64,000 bases of DNA from Lasiosphaeris hirsuta (taxonomy: Eukaryota > Ascomycota > Sordariomycetes > Sordariales > Lasiosphaeriaceae), in contig JAUKUA010000006.1 in assembly GCA_030549175.1 (NCBI GenBank), positions 1,178,001 to 1,242,000 of the forward strand. The letters run 5' to 3'. The notes below the pieces were generated by a model. That model was not told the origin of the DNA and did no database searches. It worked only from the letters and a program-made list of their open reading frames with translations. Of this stretch, positions 23,601-33,771 are shown in pieces; position 1 is the stretch's first letter; every line of letters begins with the position of its first letter. The translations under genes and the position numbers were made by a program.

Positions 23601-25231
23601 AAGACATGTTTATCCGCGATGTCGCCGTCTTCACTCGCCGGTTCCCGCCTGAATCGACGGCAACAAGCGCCGAAGTAGGCGCTGCCGTTGGGGCGTGTGA
23701 ACGCCATCTTCACAGCCGCGTTCTTCTCTATACTTGGATCGACTTTTACGATTTGGACCCACACCACCTCAACGGCATGGGCAAGGAAAAGCTAACGTTT
23801 CTTGCGAGGGACCTCATTTACCTCAAGTACCGCCACGACCGAGACGCGCCTCACCTAAACAGTTCCACCGAGGCTGTCGCGTTCATGAGGGCCGCCCTCA
23901 GCGAAGCGGGCCGCGACAACCGGGTCCACCGGCCCAACATCAACGAGCTGGCGGAGTCCGATTTGCGCAAGTTGGGGGGATGGTCCAACCACAACTTGCG
24001 TGTATACATCTCTGCCTGGGTTCGGGCGAAGCCGCAGCGCCCAAATGGACCCGATCCTGCAGGCGATAGCATGGGTAAAACGGAGCTTCAGGACTGGTGC
24101 CGAAGAAAAAACTTGAAGTTCGCCCCCTCGGCCGGAGCTAAAAAGCTCAGGGAATTGAGACTGCAATTTTTGCATGGGCGTTTGGGCGTTGGCCACTTCC
24201 GGGACGCACGTGCGCCGGTTGATCTCCATACCGATTTCCCAATCCAAAGCAAGGCACGCCCGGTCGCAGCAGAGGAGGAGGAGGAGGAGGAGGAGGTCGA
24301 CGACCCTGTCGGCCCATATCTGGAAGAGCTGAAAGACGCAACCGCCCAGCTCCACAAGACGTGGCCAGATTTGAAGGCAGCCCGAGGCGAGTACCGGTTC
24401 GTTTGTCAGTTTGCCGACCTCCTGGATCAGCCCATGCACTACTCGGAGGATAGACTTTTCGTGGCCCAACATGGAGAAGAACACCATGAATGCGATAAGT
24501 GCGGAAAAGAGCTAGACGCCGACAAGAACCCGGCTCTGTTCGTGTCGTGCGGCCACATGGTCTGTTCCACGTGCCAGATCAAGATGATAAAGGGCATGTG
24601 CAACGTCGATCAATGCACCACGGCGGTGGCCGGACATCCCGTTGTCAACGGCGGCAAGATCAGGCCCACGGCTTTTGCCGACCACAACAGACCCGAAATG
24701 ATTGCCGGCCTCATCGAGAACGACATCCCCGAGGATGACAAGGTTCTCGTCTTTTCGCAGTACCCGACCATGCTGGCGGCCCTCAGTGAGGAGTTCCGCG
24801 CACGCGGCTTCGGGTTCACCAACATGGCCGGCATCCCGGATAACGATCCGCGCCAGCCGAAATTCGTGGAGAAGTTCAAATCGGGGCAAGGCGGCAAGGT
24901 CATGCTCATGGACATCGAGAGCGAGACCAGCGCGGGCACCAACTTGCCCATTGCGAACCACGTCATATTTGCGACGTCCCTTGAACACTTGGACGATGCA
25001 CAGAGAACGCTACATCAGGCCATCGGCCGTGCTGCCCGCTGGGGCCAGCGCAAGCCCGTCTATGTCTACTTTTGCGAAAAGATGGGCAGTTTGGAAGTCG
25101 AGGACTGGCCTACGAAGAAGGATGCCCAGAAGAATTCCCAGGAGAATTCCCAGGAGAATCCCCGGGAGGATGGGAGTGACGAGGAGATGGACGAGGATAG
25201 CGGCGAGGATGTAATCATGACAGATGCCTGA
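17682..25231 (+). CDS. DNMT5: DNMT5/RAD8-type cytosine methyltransferase-SNF2 ATPase
   Basis: Very large nuclear protein joining a C5-cytosine methyltransferase to a SNF2 ATPase with an inserted RING. Exons 17682-18178 and 18232-25231, 2498 residues; the intron (CTGAC branch) splits an Ala codon. Methyltransferase motifs: I, TVATLCSGSDAP (83-94); IV, GCSCVDYSQLN (187-197) with candidate catalytic Cys190; VI, ENVDG (269-273); VIII-like, YLPHTRNRGYL (302-312); IX/X, RPLTGIEAMALQGMP (504-518) and LAGNAMTVPVVG (535-546). A Cys cluster at about 655-691 could bind zinc. SNF2: EIGYGKT Walker A (1345-1351), a Lys/Ala/Pro-rich spacer, WDEYA Walker B (about 1668-1672), RING C-x2-C-x15-C-x-H-x2-C-x2-C-x8-C-x4-C (2253-2294), and GRAARWGQ motif VI (about 2431-2438). 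DNMT5 of Cryptococcus is an ATP-dependent maintenance enzyme; activity here is inferred. No chromodomain is apparent. The frame is clean over 7 kb, so it is under selection. Confidence 0.93.
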
Positions 25232-25299
25232 AGGGTAGAGGATCGAGTTGCATGTTGGGTTATGAAGGATTTGTCTGGATCATCAGGAGATTTGACGAT

Positions 25300-25560
25300 G
25301 AGGCGAGGTTATTCTGGCACGAGATGCCCATACTGGACGGAGGATATTCTGGCATAAAATGCCCATACTGGACGGGAGGATATTCTGGCATAAAATGTCC
25401 ATACTGGACGGGAGGATATTCTGGCATAAAATACCCATACTGGACGGGAGGATATTCTGGCATAAAATGTCCATACTGGACGGGAGGATATTCTGGCATA
25501 AAATGCCCATACTTGATGGATACATGAAGGTAATTTCTGGCACAAGATGCCCCTTCATGG
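25300..25560 (+). repeat. 36-bp minisatellite just after the DNMT5 stop
   Basis: Five near-perfect head-to-tail copies of a 36-bp unit (GGAGGATATTCTGGCATAAA, then ATGYCCATACTGGACG) lie at about 25336-25515, with one degenerate copy on each side (25302 and 25525). Copies differ mainly by C/T at one position. Because 36 is a multiple of three, every frame free of stops in one unit stays open through the array, which explains long overlapping open frames on both strands; in one plus frame it spells a 12-residue repeat GGYSGIKCPYWT. It starts about 70 bp after the stop codon, so it is probably in the 3' UTR. Confidence 0.9.
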
Positions 25561-26167
25561 ATTGTAGGATACATTACTCTACTTGCCACGATCACGGAAC
25601 TTGGTTCCATGCCACGGGTTGATATACCCTGCGATAATTAATAACAATGGGCTGGCTGATATACGTGGTTTCTTTTGTCTCCGTGATGCATGTCCGTTAT
25701 ACCTTCATGTTCCAACACCGAGGTGTTGAGGCGCTGACTGATTAGCTCAGCGACATACCGACTGGGATTTGGTTGGCCCCGTATGGCGAACACAGAGGAT
25801 CCCGTCATTTCGAATACATTGGGAGTGTGCTATGTGTCTTCGCCACAAGTGCCGCAGTTCTGGAAGTTGCACGACATATTTTCTTGGGTGTATTGAGAGA
25901 GACGCCGCAGCACGAGAAAAAAACATTCTCCACCTCCACATATATACAGCAACACGGCGGGGCATATTTCACGACGCCTACGATAGCGATATGATCAGCC
26001 GAAAGAGAAGTGCGGCGTCTGCAAGCAGCAGAATCCACCCGCCTAGGTACACTCAAGCGCCCCTCCACCCGTAACTTGCCGCTCACCACCACAAGTTCCG
26101 CTCTCAAACCTCACACAGCACTCAAAAAGATTTCCACATTCTCAACGGCAAGGCACGCGCCAGGAAC
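25561..26167. other. intergenic DNMT5 / ureidoglycolate lyase
   Basis: About 0.6 kb between two convergent genes. No coding sequence or RNA gene recognised; presumably both 3' flanks. Confidence 0.4.
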
Positions 26168-26977
26168 TCACAGCTTCGCCTGTCCCAGGCCCGTCGGCAA
26201 CCGAACTAGGAGGCCCCCCTCGGCGGACAGGGCCGACGGCGCCTTGGGCTTGAAGAAGACCTCCTGGCAGTCCTCGACGGGCACGCCGTTTGCGAACTGG
26301 ACGACGACAAAGTCCACGGCGGTGCCGGGCGGGCCGAGGGCCACCATGGGCGCGTGCCAGGTGCCGGCACCGTACGTCACGGCCTGCCTCCCGCTCGCGA
26401 TGAAGGCGCGCAGGCGGCGGACATCGGGCAGCCCCCGGCCGGGGAGCGGCCGTGGGTGGGCAGATGCGGCGGCCGGGACCGAGAAGACCTCGTCGGCATC
26501 GGCGGGCGCGAGGCTCGGCGCGACGATGACCAGGTACCGGCTGGCAGGGTCGGCGGAGAGGGGGATGAAGGTCTGGGTGGTGTAGGGGTGGCGCTCCAGC
26601 ACGGCGACGGAGAAGAGGCTTCCCGGGGGTGGGTGCGGTGTGGATGGGGAGCCGGCCTCGGAAGGCGGGGTCAGGGTTCGGGCGGCGCACACAAACATGT
26701 TGATGGACGGGGCGGCGGGACGGCCGCTGGGAGCCTGGTCGTAGAGATTCACCATATGCGTCACATCTTGGTATTTGATGGCAAAACCTTGGTTGGCGGA
26801 TATGGCATTGAAGGGCAGCGACAGGGTACCGCCTGGGCGCGAGGCGGCTGATGGGTGGACGTCGGGGCGCGCATTCTCAACGACGTAGCCGAACGGCGTG
26901 AACGACTCGAGGCTCAGCTGAGTGGCGTCGGCGACCACCGTTGGACCCTCGAGCCTAACGCTTATGAACTTTGCCAT
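26168..26977 (-). CDS. DAL3: ureidoglycolate lyase
   Basis: Splits ureidoglycolate into glyoxylate and urea, the last step of allantoin (purine nitrogen) catabolism. It is a single exon of 269 residues. ATG 26977 (MAKFISVRLEGPTVV) is chosen because the in-frame extension upstream is Pro/Arg-rich and unlike the family. Family landmarks: an N-terminal LTxxSFTPFGYV-type strand (LSLESFTPFGYVVEN), the MVNLYDQ segment, NMFVCAART, LERHPYTTQTFIPL, YLVIVAPSL, a cupin-like TYGAGTWHAPMVALG metal/active-site loop, and a C-terminal DFVVVQFANGVPVEDCQEV. Length is normal, with a few Pro/Ala-rich loop insertions. No other allantoin gene is nearby. Expression under nitrogen limitation is expected from the pathway, not shown here. 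Confidence 0.93.
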   Translation of the reverse strand: MAKFISVRLEGPTVVADATQLSLESFTPFGYVVENARPDVHPSAASRPGGTLSLPFNAISANQGFAIKYQDVTHMVNLYDQAPSGRPAAPSINMFVCAARTLTPPSEAGSPSTPHPPPGSLFSVAVLERHPYTTQTFIPLSADPASRYLVIVAPSLAPADADEVFSVPAAASAHPRPLPGRGLPDVRRLRAFIASGRQAVTYGAGTWHAPMVALGPPGTAVDFVVVQFANGVPVEDCQEVFFKPKAPSALSAEGGLLVRLPTGLGQAKL

Positions 26978-29592
26978 GCCGAGGTCAGGTGCTCTATTTT
27001 GCCGTCGGGATGCGGAGGTCGTAGGGGGGGGGGGGTTGCGTTGGGCGAGGTTGCCGTCTACAGACCGCAATTCCATTCCGAGCTAGGGGCGAGGGCCTCA
27101 GTGACGTCGCGCGCCTTGACAGGCCTGAACAAGCCCACCCAGCCTCCTCCGCAACCGGACAGAGCGATGGGAGGCGCCAACAGCCAACAAGCAACAAACA
27201 CCATCGCTTTTCCACTTGCATCCGCAACACCATGTCCCACAGAGCTCTGTCCTGCATTGTGCTGGCAGTAGAACCCGCGCCGTGGGAACTGTTCAACACC
27301 GCCAGTTCCCAGCGCCTTCAATCAACCGACATCGCACCCGTACCCCCGCGCCCGACGCAGACGCAGACGCAGAAGCCATCGTCGCAACAGTCAAAGCCAC
27401 CAGAGATAGAGTGTCACGAAGCGAGCCACGAGACCACAATGGAACGCCAGCCCACCGATTGAAGAACTCGAAATTGAGCGCTGGAAGCGAGGACAAAAAC
27501 CCGGAACTTGGAGGCGCAATCCCGCGAAGCGATCGGACGGGATTTGCCCTTGCGTCGGGGAATACTGAGTTAGGTTTTGAGGCACGTAATATGGGATCAA
27601 CTCAATCGGATCAGGGTTGCGTGTTCGCCGGAGTCCAGGTGTTATTCAGTAGTAGCGAGAAATCGTGCTGCTGACCGTCGCAGCGCGGCTGCCATGGAAG
27701 CCGTCCTGATCCCCGATCAAGCCAGACGAGGTGGATGCGCCGGCATATTTGGATTTGGCCATTTCCACCATATCGCTCGGCTCACTGATGTTTGCCCGCT
27801 CCTGACAAGGTTATTTTTAGGAGACTCGCCCGCTGGCGTGGGTGATGCGCGCGGGCGGTAGATTGCCTTGTCTGGGCATCCGTCCCTGTGGTTTTCAGGT
27901 CCACCGTTTTCAGCGCTTCATCGCAACAGCAATCCGTGTCTACGATCGCTCCCTCCGCCTGGCCAATACCGTATTTACATTACTCTGCAGCCCGGACCCC
28001 CAATCGACTTCCCTATCGCCCCTTTCGAGTTCCGCCCCTTTCCGTCCTTCCAGCGATAGGCCCATCTCCATTTTATGCTGATACCACCAGCCACTCGACG
28101 AATTTTCCAGCCCGTGCCGCTGCTGCCTCATTGAAGGTCTGGCCCAGTATCTCTTTTTTTTTTTTTCTCTTTCTTGGAACCAGAAAGTCAAAGGCGCCGG
28201 GCAGAGCAGCCACCCCACCCAACCCATCGACCACCGCGCCCGCCAAGGTCTGGTCCTGGCCGATTACTGCGCGCAACGACTTAGGCTGTCGGGGCATATA
28301 AACACCCTTTGCTATTATTAACCCTAGCGGCCAGCTTGAACGGCTTCTCCTTTGCCTCGGACTTGGTCTGACTTGATCCGGGGGGGGGGGGGGGGGGGCC
28401 TAATTCGATACTCTGGCTGTCTGCCCTGGCTTTGGTGAGAAAGCTGTAATTCACTTAGAAAACCCGGGCCTCTTTCGGCGTACCTCGTCCGATGTTTACT
28501 TGCCCAGTCTTCCTGCCGTGGCGCCATTCCTGGTTGCAGAGCGACCAGTTCGAATGAGCTGAAACGGGATCTAAGCCGTTGCCTGCAGGGCCCGATTATA
28601 GGCAAAATGCAGCCGACACCAGCTCACCATCCCACTGGCCAGAAAAGGAGAAAGCGAGAAGTCGTGGACTTCAATGTGCGAGCTCTCTATGACGCGCACT
28701 TTTTGGGGGGAGGGGGGGGTTATCTCCGTCGCTATGACATGCTATCTTGCTGGGTTCCCGAGAGCCATTGCTCTGCCCGTGTACCCCCCTTTAGACTCTA
28801 TCCGTCCGCCAGTCCTGTTTTCTCAGCCAAGTAGTAGATGCCGAATTAGCACATCGATTCATGTCGATATTTTCTAAGCTCGTCTAGAAGACTGGCCCGA
28901 CGCGTCCTAAAGGAATTGAGCTACCTACACGATCGCATGTGCAGTCATGTTTAATCTCTGCTCCATGAGTCTTCAGCTAATCGGGTTATTTATCCCCCCC
29001 CTTCTTCTTAGGCGTGCCGTCCCCCCCGCAGCTTGCTTCCCTCCGGACAGAGTTCAAATAAGGCCCCCACCCCTTACAGACGGACTCAACAGGTACTTTC
29101 ACCCCACTCACATCCGATGTCCTGGGCCAGGGGTAGCTCTGGCAAGCTGGGTTGGGGAGTCTGGGATTGCAGCCTCACACAATCTTGTCTTTGTGACTAA
29201 GGTACTGTCTAGAGCATGGACATTCTGGTTGCTGGAACCGCTTCGCGTACAGGCTGAATGAAATGTCAATATGGGAGCATGCCTTGTAATATGGCTCTTT
29301 GGTTTTCTACCAACCCATCACCAGGTATCTGGCGCTGCCGTCCGCGGCTGCCGCTAATTCTCCTCTGCCAATATGACATCAATCCTTGGTCAATCTGATT
29401 TCGGTGGATAGATGGATGTTGATCGGCCTGTGCTACTTCCTATCTCCCCTTTTCCCGGGCTCTGATGTGAGCATTGCCATCAGTACATAATGCCTGTGGC
29501 CAGTCCTTCCCAGCGTCCCGGTCCCGGAGTTGCCAAACATCGACCCTGACCAAAACGCAGCTGTGTCCAAGTCTTTTAGCTGTCCTATCAAC
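26978..29592. other. 2.6-kb intergenic region with poly-G run
   Basis: Contains a G13 run near 27027, a T12 run near 28147 and a G19 run at about 28380-28398. Two promoters are expected here (divergent neighbours). Open frames present are short, proline- or serine-rich and unmatched. I see no gene I can support. Confidence 0.45.
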
Positions 29593-31078
29593 ATGGAGAC
29601 AGGTTTTCGATGGGCTTGGGTGCTGCTGGCACTCCTTGCTCTGCGGGTTCAGGCCGACTGCACGAGTTATGGCGTAGACTTTTCCAACGGTGGATCCTAC
29701 AACATTGACTCGACGTCGAACCAGTACTTCAGCTTCATCACCGTCTTTCAAGGTAGGGAACCGACCCGGGTTTCTCCCAACCTTCTTGATGTGAAATCAG
29801 CGTGCTGACGCCACCCTAGGATGCAACCAAGAGTCCATCAGCCCCGTCCTTGTTGGACCTGACGGCAGCGAGTACGCGTGCTCGGTCATCAGGACCCAGC
29901 CAGCTGGGGCCCAGGTGACGTCGACATGGTAAGGCTGATAACAAGAACCACCCGCACGCTTGCTAACTCGGACGCTCAGCGGCATTCCCTTCTCGGCCAT
30001 GCGGTCCGGGACGTGGAAGATCATCGTGTCCGGAAACCAGATCGCCACCCAGCGGTCCATCACGCTCCGGATTGGCGCACCCGAGACGGTGTGGAGGACC
30101 GTGAGTGACGTTCCAGGGGCTCAGTAATAGTGAGCTTGTCCACTGACGTTCCAAGGCTACCCCGACCGTCGTTGTCGGTGTTACCGTCACTGCAAGGGGC
30201 ACCAGTGAGTAGACCCCCTTGACAAGATCAACGCGCGACGACTGACCAAAACACAGCGACTGTGCAAACCCTCTCGCAGACGCAAACACTCATCCTTGTC
30301 CCGGCAACCGTGACGCAGGCATGCAACGGCGGAACAAGAACCGTCACAGTCTATCCCCAGGGTCCAACCGTCACCGTGAGCTCGGTGGCCGTCAGGACGG
30401 TGACAGACGGACAGGTAACGAGTGTTTATGCTACCACTCTTTCCGCGACGGCCGAGTGCCACTACCCAACGAGTGAGTTTTCCCCTCAGTCCCTCCAGCA
30501 GCCCGGCAATCTTCGGGAAACAGAGAGACGCACGGCACTAACCCACCCGACGCAGACAATAAGCGCGAGGTAGCCGCCACCGCTGCCGTGGCAGCCGTCG
30601 CCGCCGTCACCTCGACGACCACGCAAACCACCTTCACGGTGACCAGCACAGTCTCGACCACCATCCCCGGCCGAACGGCCACGGAACTGGTCCTCCGAAC
30701 AGTCACCGCGACAGTGTACGTTCCCCAGCCCACGCACTCCCCCCCTTTTCATGTCCAAAACTAACACCCACCAGCACTCCCGCCCCCTCAACCGTCTGCG
30801 GAAATGGTGGCGCACCAGGGACGACCGTCACAGTCAACCGCGGGACCCCGGGGACCTTCACCCAAACCGACGTTGTCTACCGGACGACCCATCTGTCGGG
30901 CACCGTATGGATCGGGTACGTTGACTCCCCTGTGCCCCATTTGCGGCCCCCCCCCCCAGCTGTTCCGCTCTGTTGTATTCCCGCTAACATGGCTATATCC
31001 AGCTCGACGGCTTACACAACCTTTACAAATTCGGCCAGCGCGACGGCGTGTTGGAGAGCGGGCGGTTGGTTTGGTTGA
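29593..31078 (+). CDS. secreted Thr/Val-rich protein, 8 exons
   Basis: Predicted secreted or cell-wall protein of unknown function. Exons: 29593-29752, 29820-29928, 29980-30100, 30156-30204, 30257-30472, 30556-30715, 30775-30915 and 31003-31078; total 1032 nt, 343 residues, all seven phases consistent. Residues 1-21 (METGFRWAWVLLALLALRVQA) are a classic signal peptide. Residues 22 to about 125 form a compact Cys-containing domain (CTSYGVDFSNGG..., CNQESISPVLVGPDGSEYAC, STCGIPFSAMRSGTWKIIVSG) that I believe recurs in hypothetical secreted proteins of Sordariomycetes. The rest is mucin-like, rich in TVTVT and TTT strings, a likely O-glycosylation substrate. A Lys-Arg pair at 221-222 could be a Kex2 site. 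The stop after ...ACWRAGGWFG leaves no GPI signal. Start chosen for the signal peptide. The single-exon view would see only fragments. Confidence 0.78.
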
Positions 31079-31553
31079 GGCAGGCGTCCATGGGCTCTGT
31101 GCTGCGTGCTCCGCTCGCGTCTTGTTGCGGTCAAGTCGGTGGTTTCGCCCCTAGGGTGCCGACGGAAAAGGGGTGGAACAAGGGTGTTTTGGGCAACCGA
31201 TGTTGCTCTTCAACTTACCGTAGACATATTGTTAATAATTATTGGAATGCTGATGATATGCCCAGTTTGCGCAATGCCCGCAGTTCGACAAGTCGCAATC
31301 TAATTTGAGTGGGGGGGGGGGCGTTCGAATGATGACCGATGGTGCCATGGTAGGTAGTTTTAAGAGCTGTAGCTGATGTTGTATCTAACCTGTAATGCTA
31401 CCAATTATGTATAATCCTGGTTATCTACCTCATGCCCCTGAGCCGCATATGTTGTGCAACCCTTCTAACAACCCCAGTCAGTGTGTGTATAATGCCAATG
31501 CCGTAGTGCACCCACACCCACATCGCCCGCACCTGAACTCCAAAAATTATGCA
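31079..31553. other. convergent 3' spacer
   Basis: Between two convergent genes. It contains a G11 run near 31310 and AT-rich DNA at 31230-31420 probably serving transcript ends. No coding seen. Confidence 0.4.
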
Positions 31554-33771
31554 TCATTCGTCATCGTCATCACCTTCCAGCCAAATCTCATGTCCATCAC
31601 CCTCCCTCACAAACAAGCTGGCCATCACACCGCCGATCGCCACGGTGCTCAGGCCCCACCAGACGGCACCGATGACACCATGCGAGAGACCCAGCCCGTA
31701 GAGAAAGCCACAGAGAACGGGTCCCAGCGTCCTTGCGAAGCTACTGACAGTCTGCCCGATCCCATGGACGGTACCCAGCACGCTGGGATGCGGCGTGCAA
31801 TTGTTAACCAGGATGGTCTGAGCAGGTAGCGCAAAGGTGCGACCGACGACGTGGAATGCGAGCACGCCAGCAATGGCGAACCACACGGCGATGCCTTCCT
31901 TGGGGCTGGGCGGGGCGGCCGAGCTCGGAACCAGGCTTAAGAAGGGCACTAAGAAGTATGTGAAGGGGAAGAAAACGAGGAAGACACGCCAGCTTCGGAC
32001 GGTGCCCAACCGCGCCGACAGCCGTGGGTAGACGAGCAGCTGGAGGGTGATGCCGAGGACACCTAGGATGGCCATGGCCATGCCTACCTCGCGGGTTGGA
32101 GTCCCAGGCCGCCTGTAAAGATAAAGGGTAGATTGCGAATAAAGGCATTCGGGGACTCTGCACCCTTGGCGGGGTCGTATACCGGAGTAGACAGGAAAAC
32201 AAACCAAAGAGAGTTGAATGTGCCGATATGGAAGGCCAGGGTGAAACTCGCAATGAACGTGAAGATGACATTGCGGGTAAAGATACGTCGAAAGGCGAGC
32301 CTCTGGGTGTACCTGCGCCGGATCGTTTTGGTGTTGGTTGGGGTTTCGGGTGTTGCCGACTGAAACGAGCCGTGGGTGCTCTCTACAGGGGACAGCTCTA
32401 CAACGATACTTGTATCTTGAAATGGCAGCGGCGCGTATGCTGCTACAGAACTAGGGTGGAAGAAGCCCCAGAGCCTGCGCCCCAGCTCGACGCCGCGATC
32501 ACGTACACCCAATCGAGACTCCAACGTCTGTGTCCATTAGCATGACCGGCGGCCCGGATGGGAGCTATGATGGGGCAAATAAGACCACTTACTTCCTCCA
32601 AGCAAAGCCAAACTCCGACTATAGCGGAGAATAGAAAAAAGGCAGAGAGGATGTTAGGCGTGGCATAAGGGAAGCGGCGGAAAAACTCGACGTCGCCAAA
32701 GAGCCCCGGATAACTTCCAGCGGGATCCGAGAGCAGCCCGCCAAGAATGGGCCCGATGATGACGCCAATGTTGAATGTCATGGGCAGCAGCAGGAATGCT
32801 CGGGATTGATATCTGCCTCTTGGTTAGAGACGGGGAAATACAAAGGCTGTTGTTCAAGGGCTTGACGCACTTCTTCTCCCTGACAATTTCGCTAATCCTT
32901 GAGACGGTCAGTTTGGTGACTGTAAAGTAAAGCTCAAACAGGATTACTCTTACATAGTCCGAAGCACGCCCACATTCCCGTTTGTGATGCCGCCGAGAGA
33001 CCTGAAAAAGAGGGCCTGCCAGAAGGAAGTCGAAAAGCCGAAGCCGGTGCATGAGACCACTTGTGACACGACACGTTAGCAAGGGTTCGCGGCAGTGAGT
33101 TAGTTGGATAAAAGCGTACTCGTGCCGGTGAGGCCTATGAGCAAGACGGTCTTGCGGCCAAATCGATTCGAGTCGGCGAGGTGGCCCCACATCATGGCTG
33201 TTAGGAACTGGGCGGCCGTGAAGCTGGCACTACAGACACACAAGGTGCTGCGGTTAGCTCGTGGGACACGGCGTTGAGAAAGAGGCATCGTACTGCATGA
33301 TGCCGGCCTGGCTAGAGATGACAGAATCGGGGAGGTCGGGATTGAACCACTTCAGCTGATAGAACATGTATGACTGAGGCAGGTCAGTTTTGAGCACTTG
33401 TGGTTGTCAGGGGCCAAGAGCAGTACCTGCAGAGACGTCTGGACCAGCGGTTCGCTCAATCGAGCCAGCGTGAGGACAACGAGCTGGTCCTTCCTGGGCA
33501 GGTCCATCCAAGAGACAGTCGTCGCATCGCCGGCGGCCCGGCTGGGTTCCGCGGCCGGTACGGCGAGCGGGCCGGGAGCGCCCATGGTCAGAGCTGGAAG
33601 AGAGCCGGGACGGGGTCGCTGGGACTGAGAAGAGCCGTAGTCCGGAACGGAGCCGGCATCCTGGCGCGAGCCCGAGTCAGAGAGCAGAGACTCCTTGTCC
33701 GAGTCAAGGTCGACGGCATCTAGGAATCTATCCCCGCCCCCGCCATCAAGTTCGTGGTGCCTCTTTCCCAT
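31554..33771 (-). CDS. MFS transporter (YCR023C/ZIFL1 type), frameshifted
   Basis: Membrane transporter of the major facilitator superfamily, group with yeast YCR023C and plant ZIFL1. Exons 33771-33427, 33373-33294, 33229-33120, 33059-32954, 32897-32871 (27-nt micro-exon), 32812-32593 and 32527-31554. The N-terminal 90 residues are a Ser/Gly-rich cytoplasmic tail. MFS motif A is visible as GHLADSNRFGRK after TM2, then WQALFFRSLGGITNGNVG (TM4), an inner loop around residues 300-400, and the second TM half ending in an acidic DDDDE tail. Odd: near 32089-32095 the frame must move by one base. Upstream reads FTGGLGLQP and the next base triplets in another frame read EVGMAMAILGVLGITLQ. Exon total 1862 nt is one short of 620 codons plus stop. 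Uncorrected, translation ends at 32084-32086 between TM7 and TM8 (443 residues). Substrate unknown. Confidence 0.85.

Noticed and set aside
25252..25622. Several overlapping frames with 12-residue repeats
   Set aside because: A repeat unit of 36 bp keeps all frames open; no evidence of translation and it lies just after the DNMT5 stop.
25735..25820. Possible tRNA (TTAGCTCAG A-box-like string)
   Set aside because: No acceptable B box or cloverleaf pairing within the right distance.
27888..28301. 137-residue plus-strand frame
   Set aside because: Ser/Pro-rich with a homopolymer Phe run from T12; no family resemblance.
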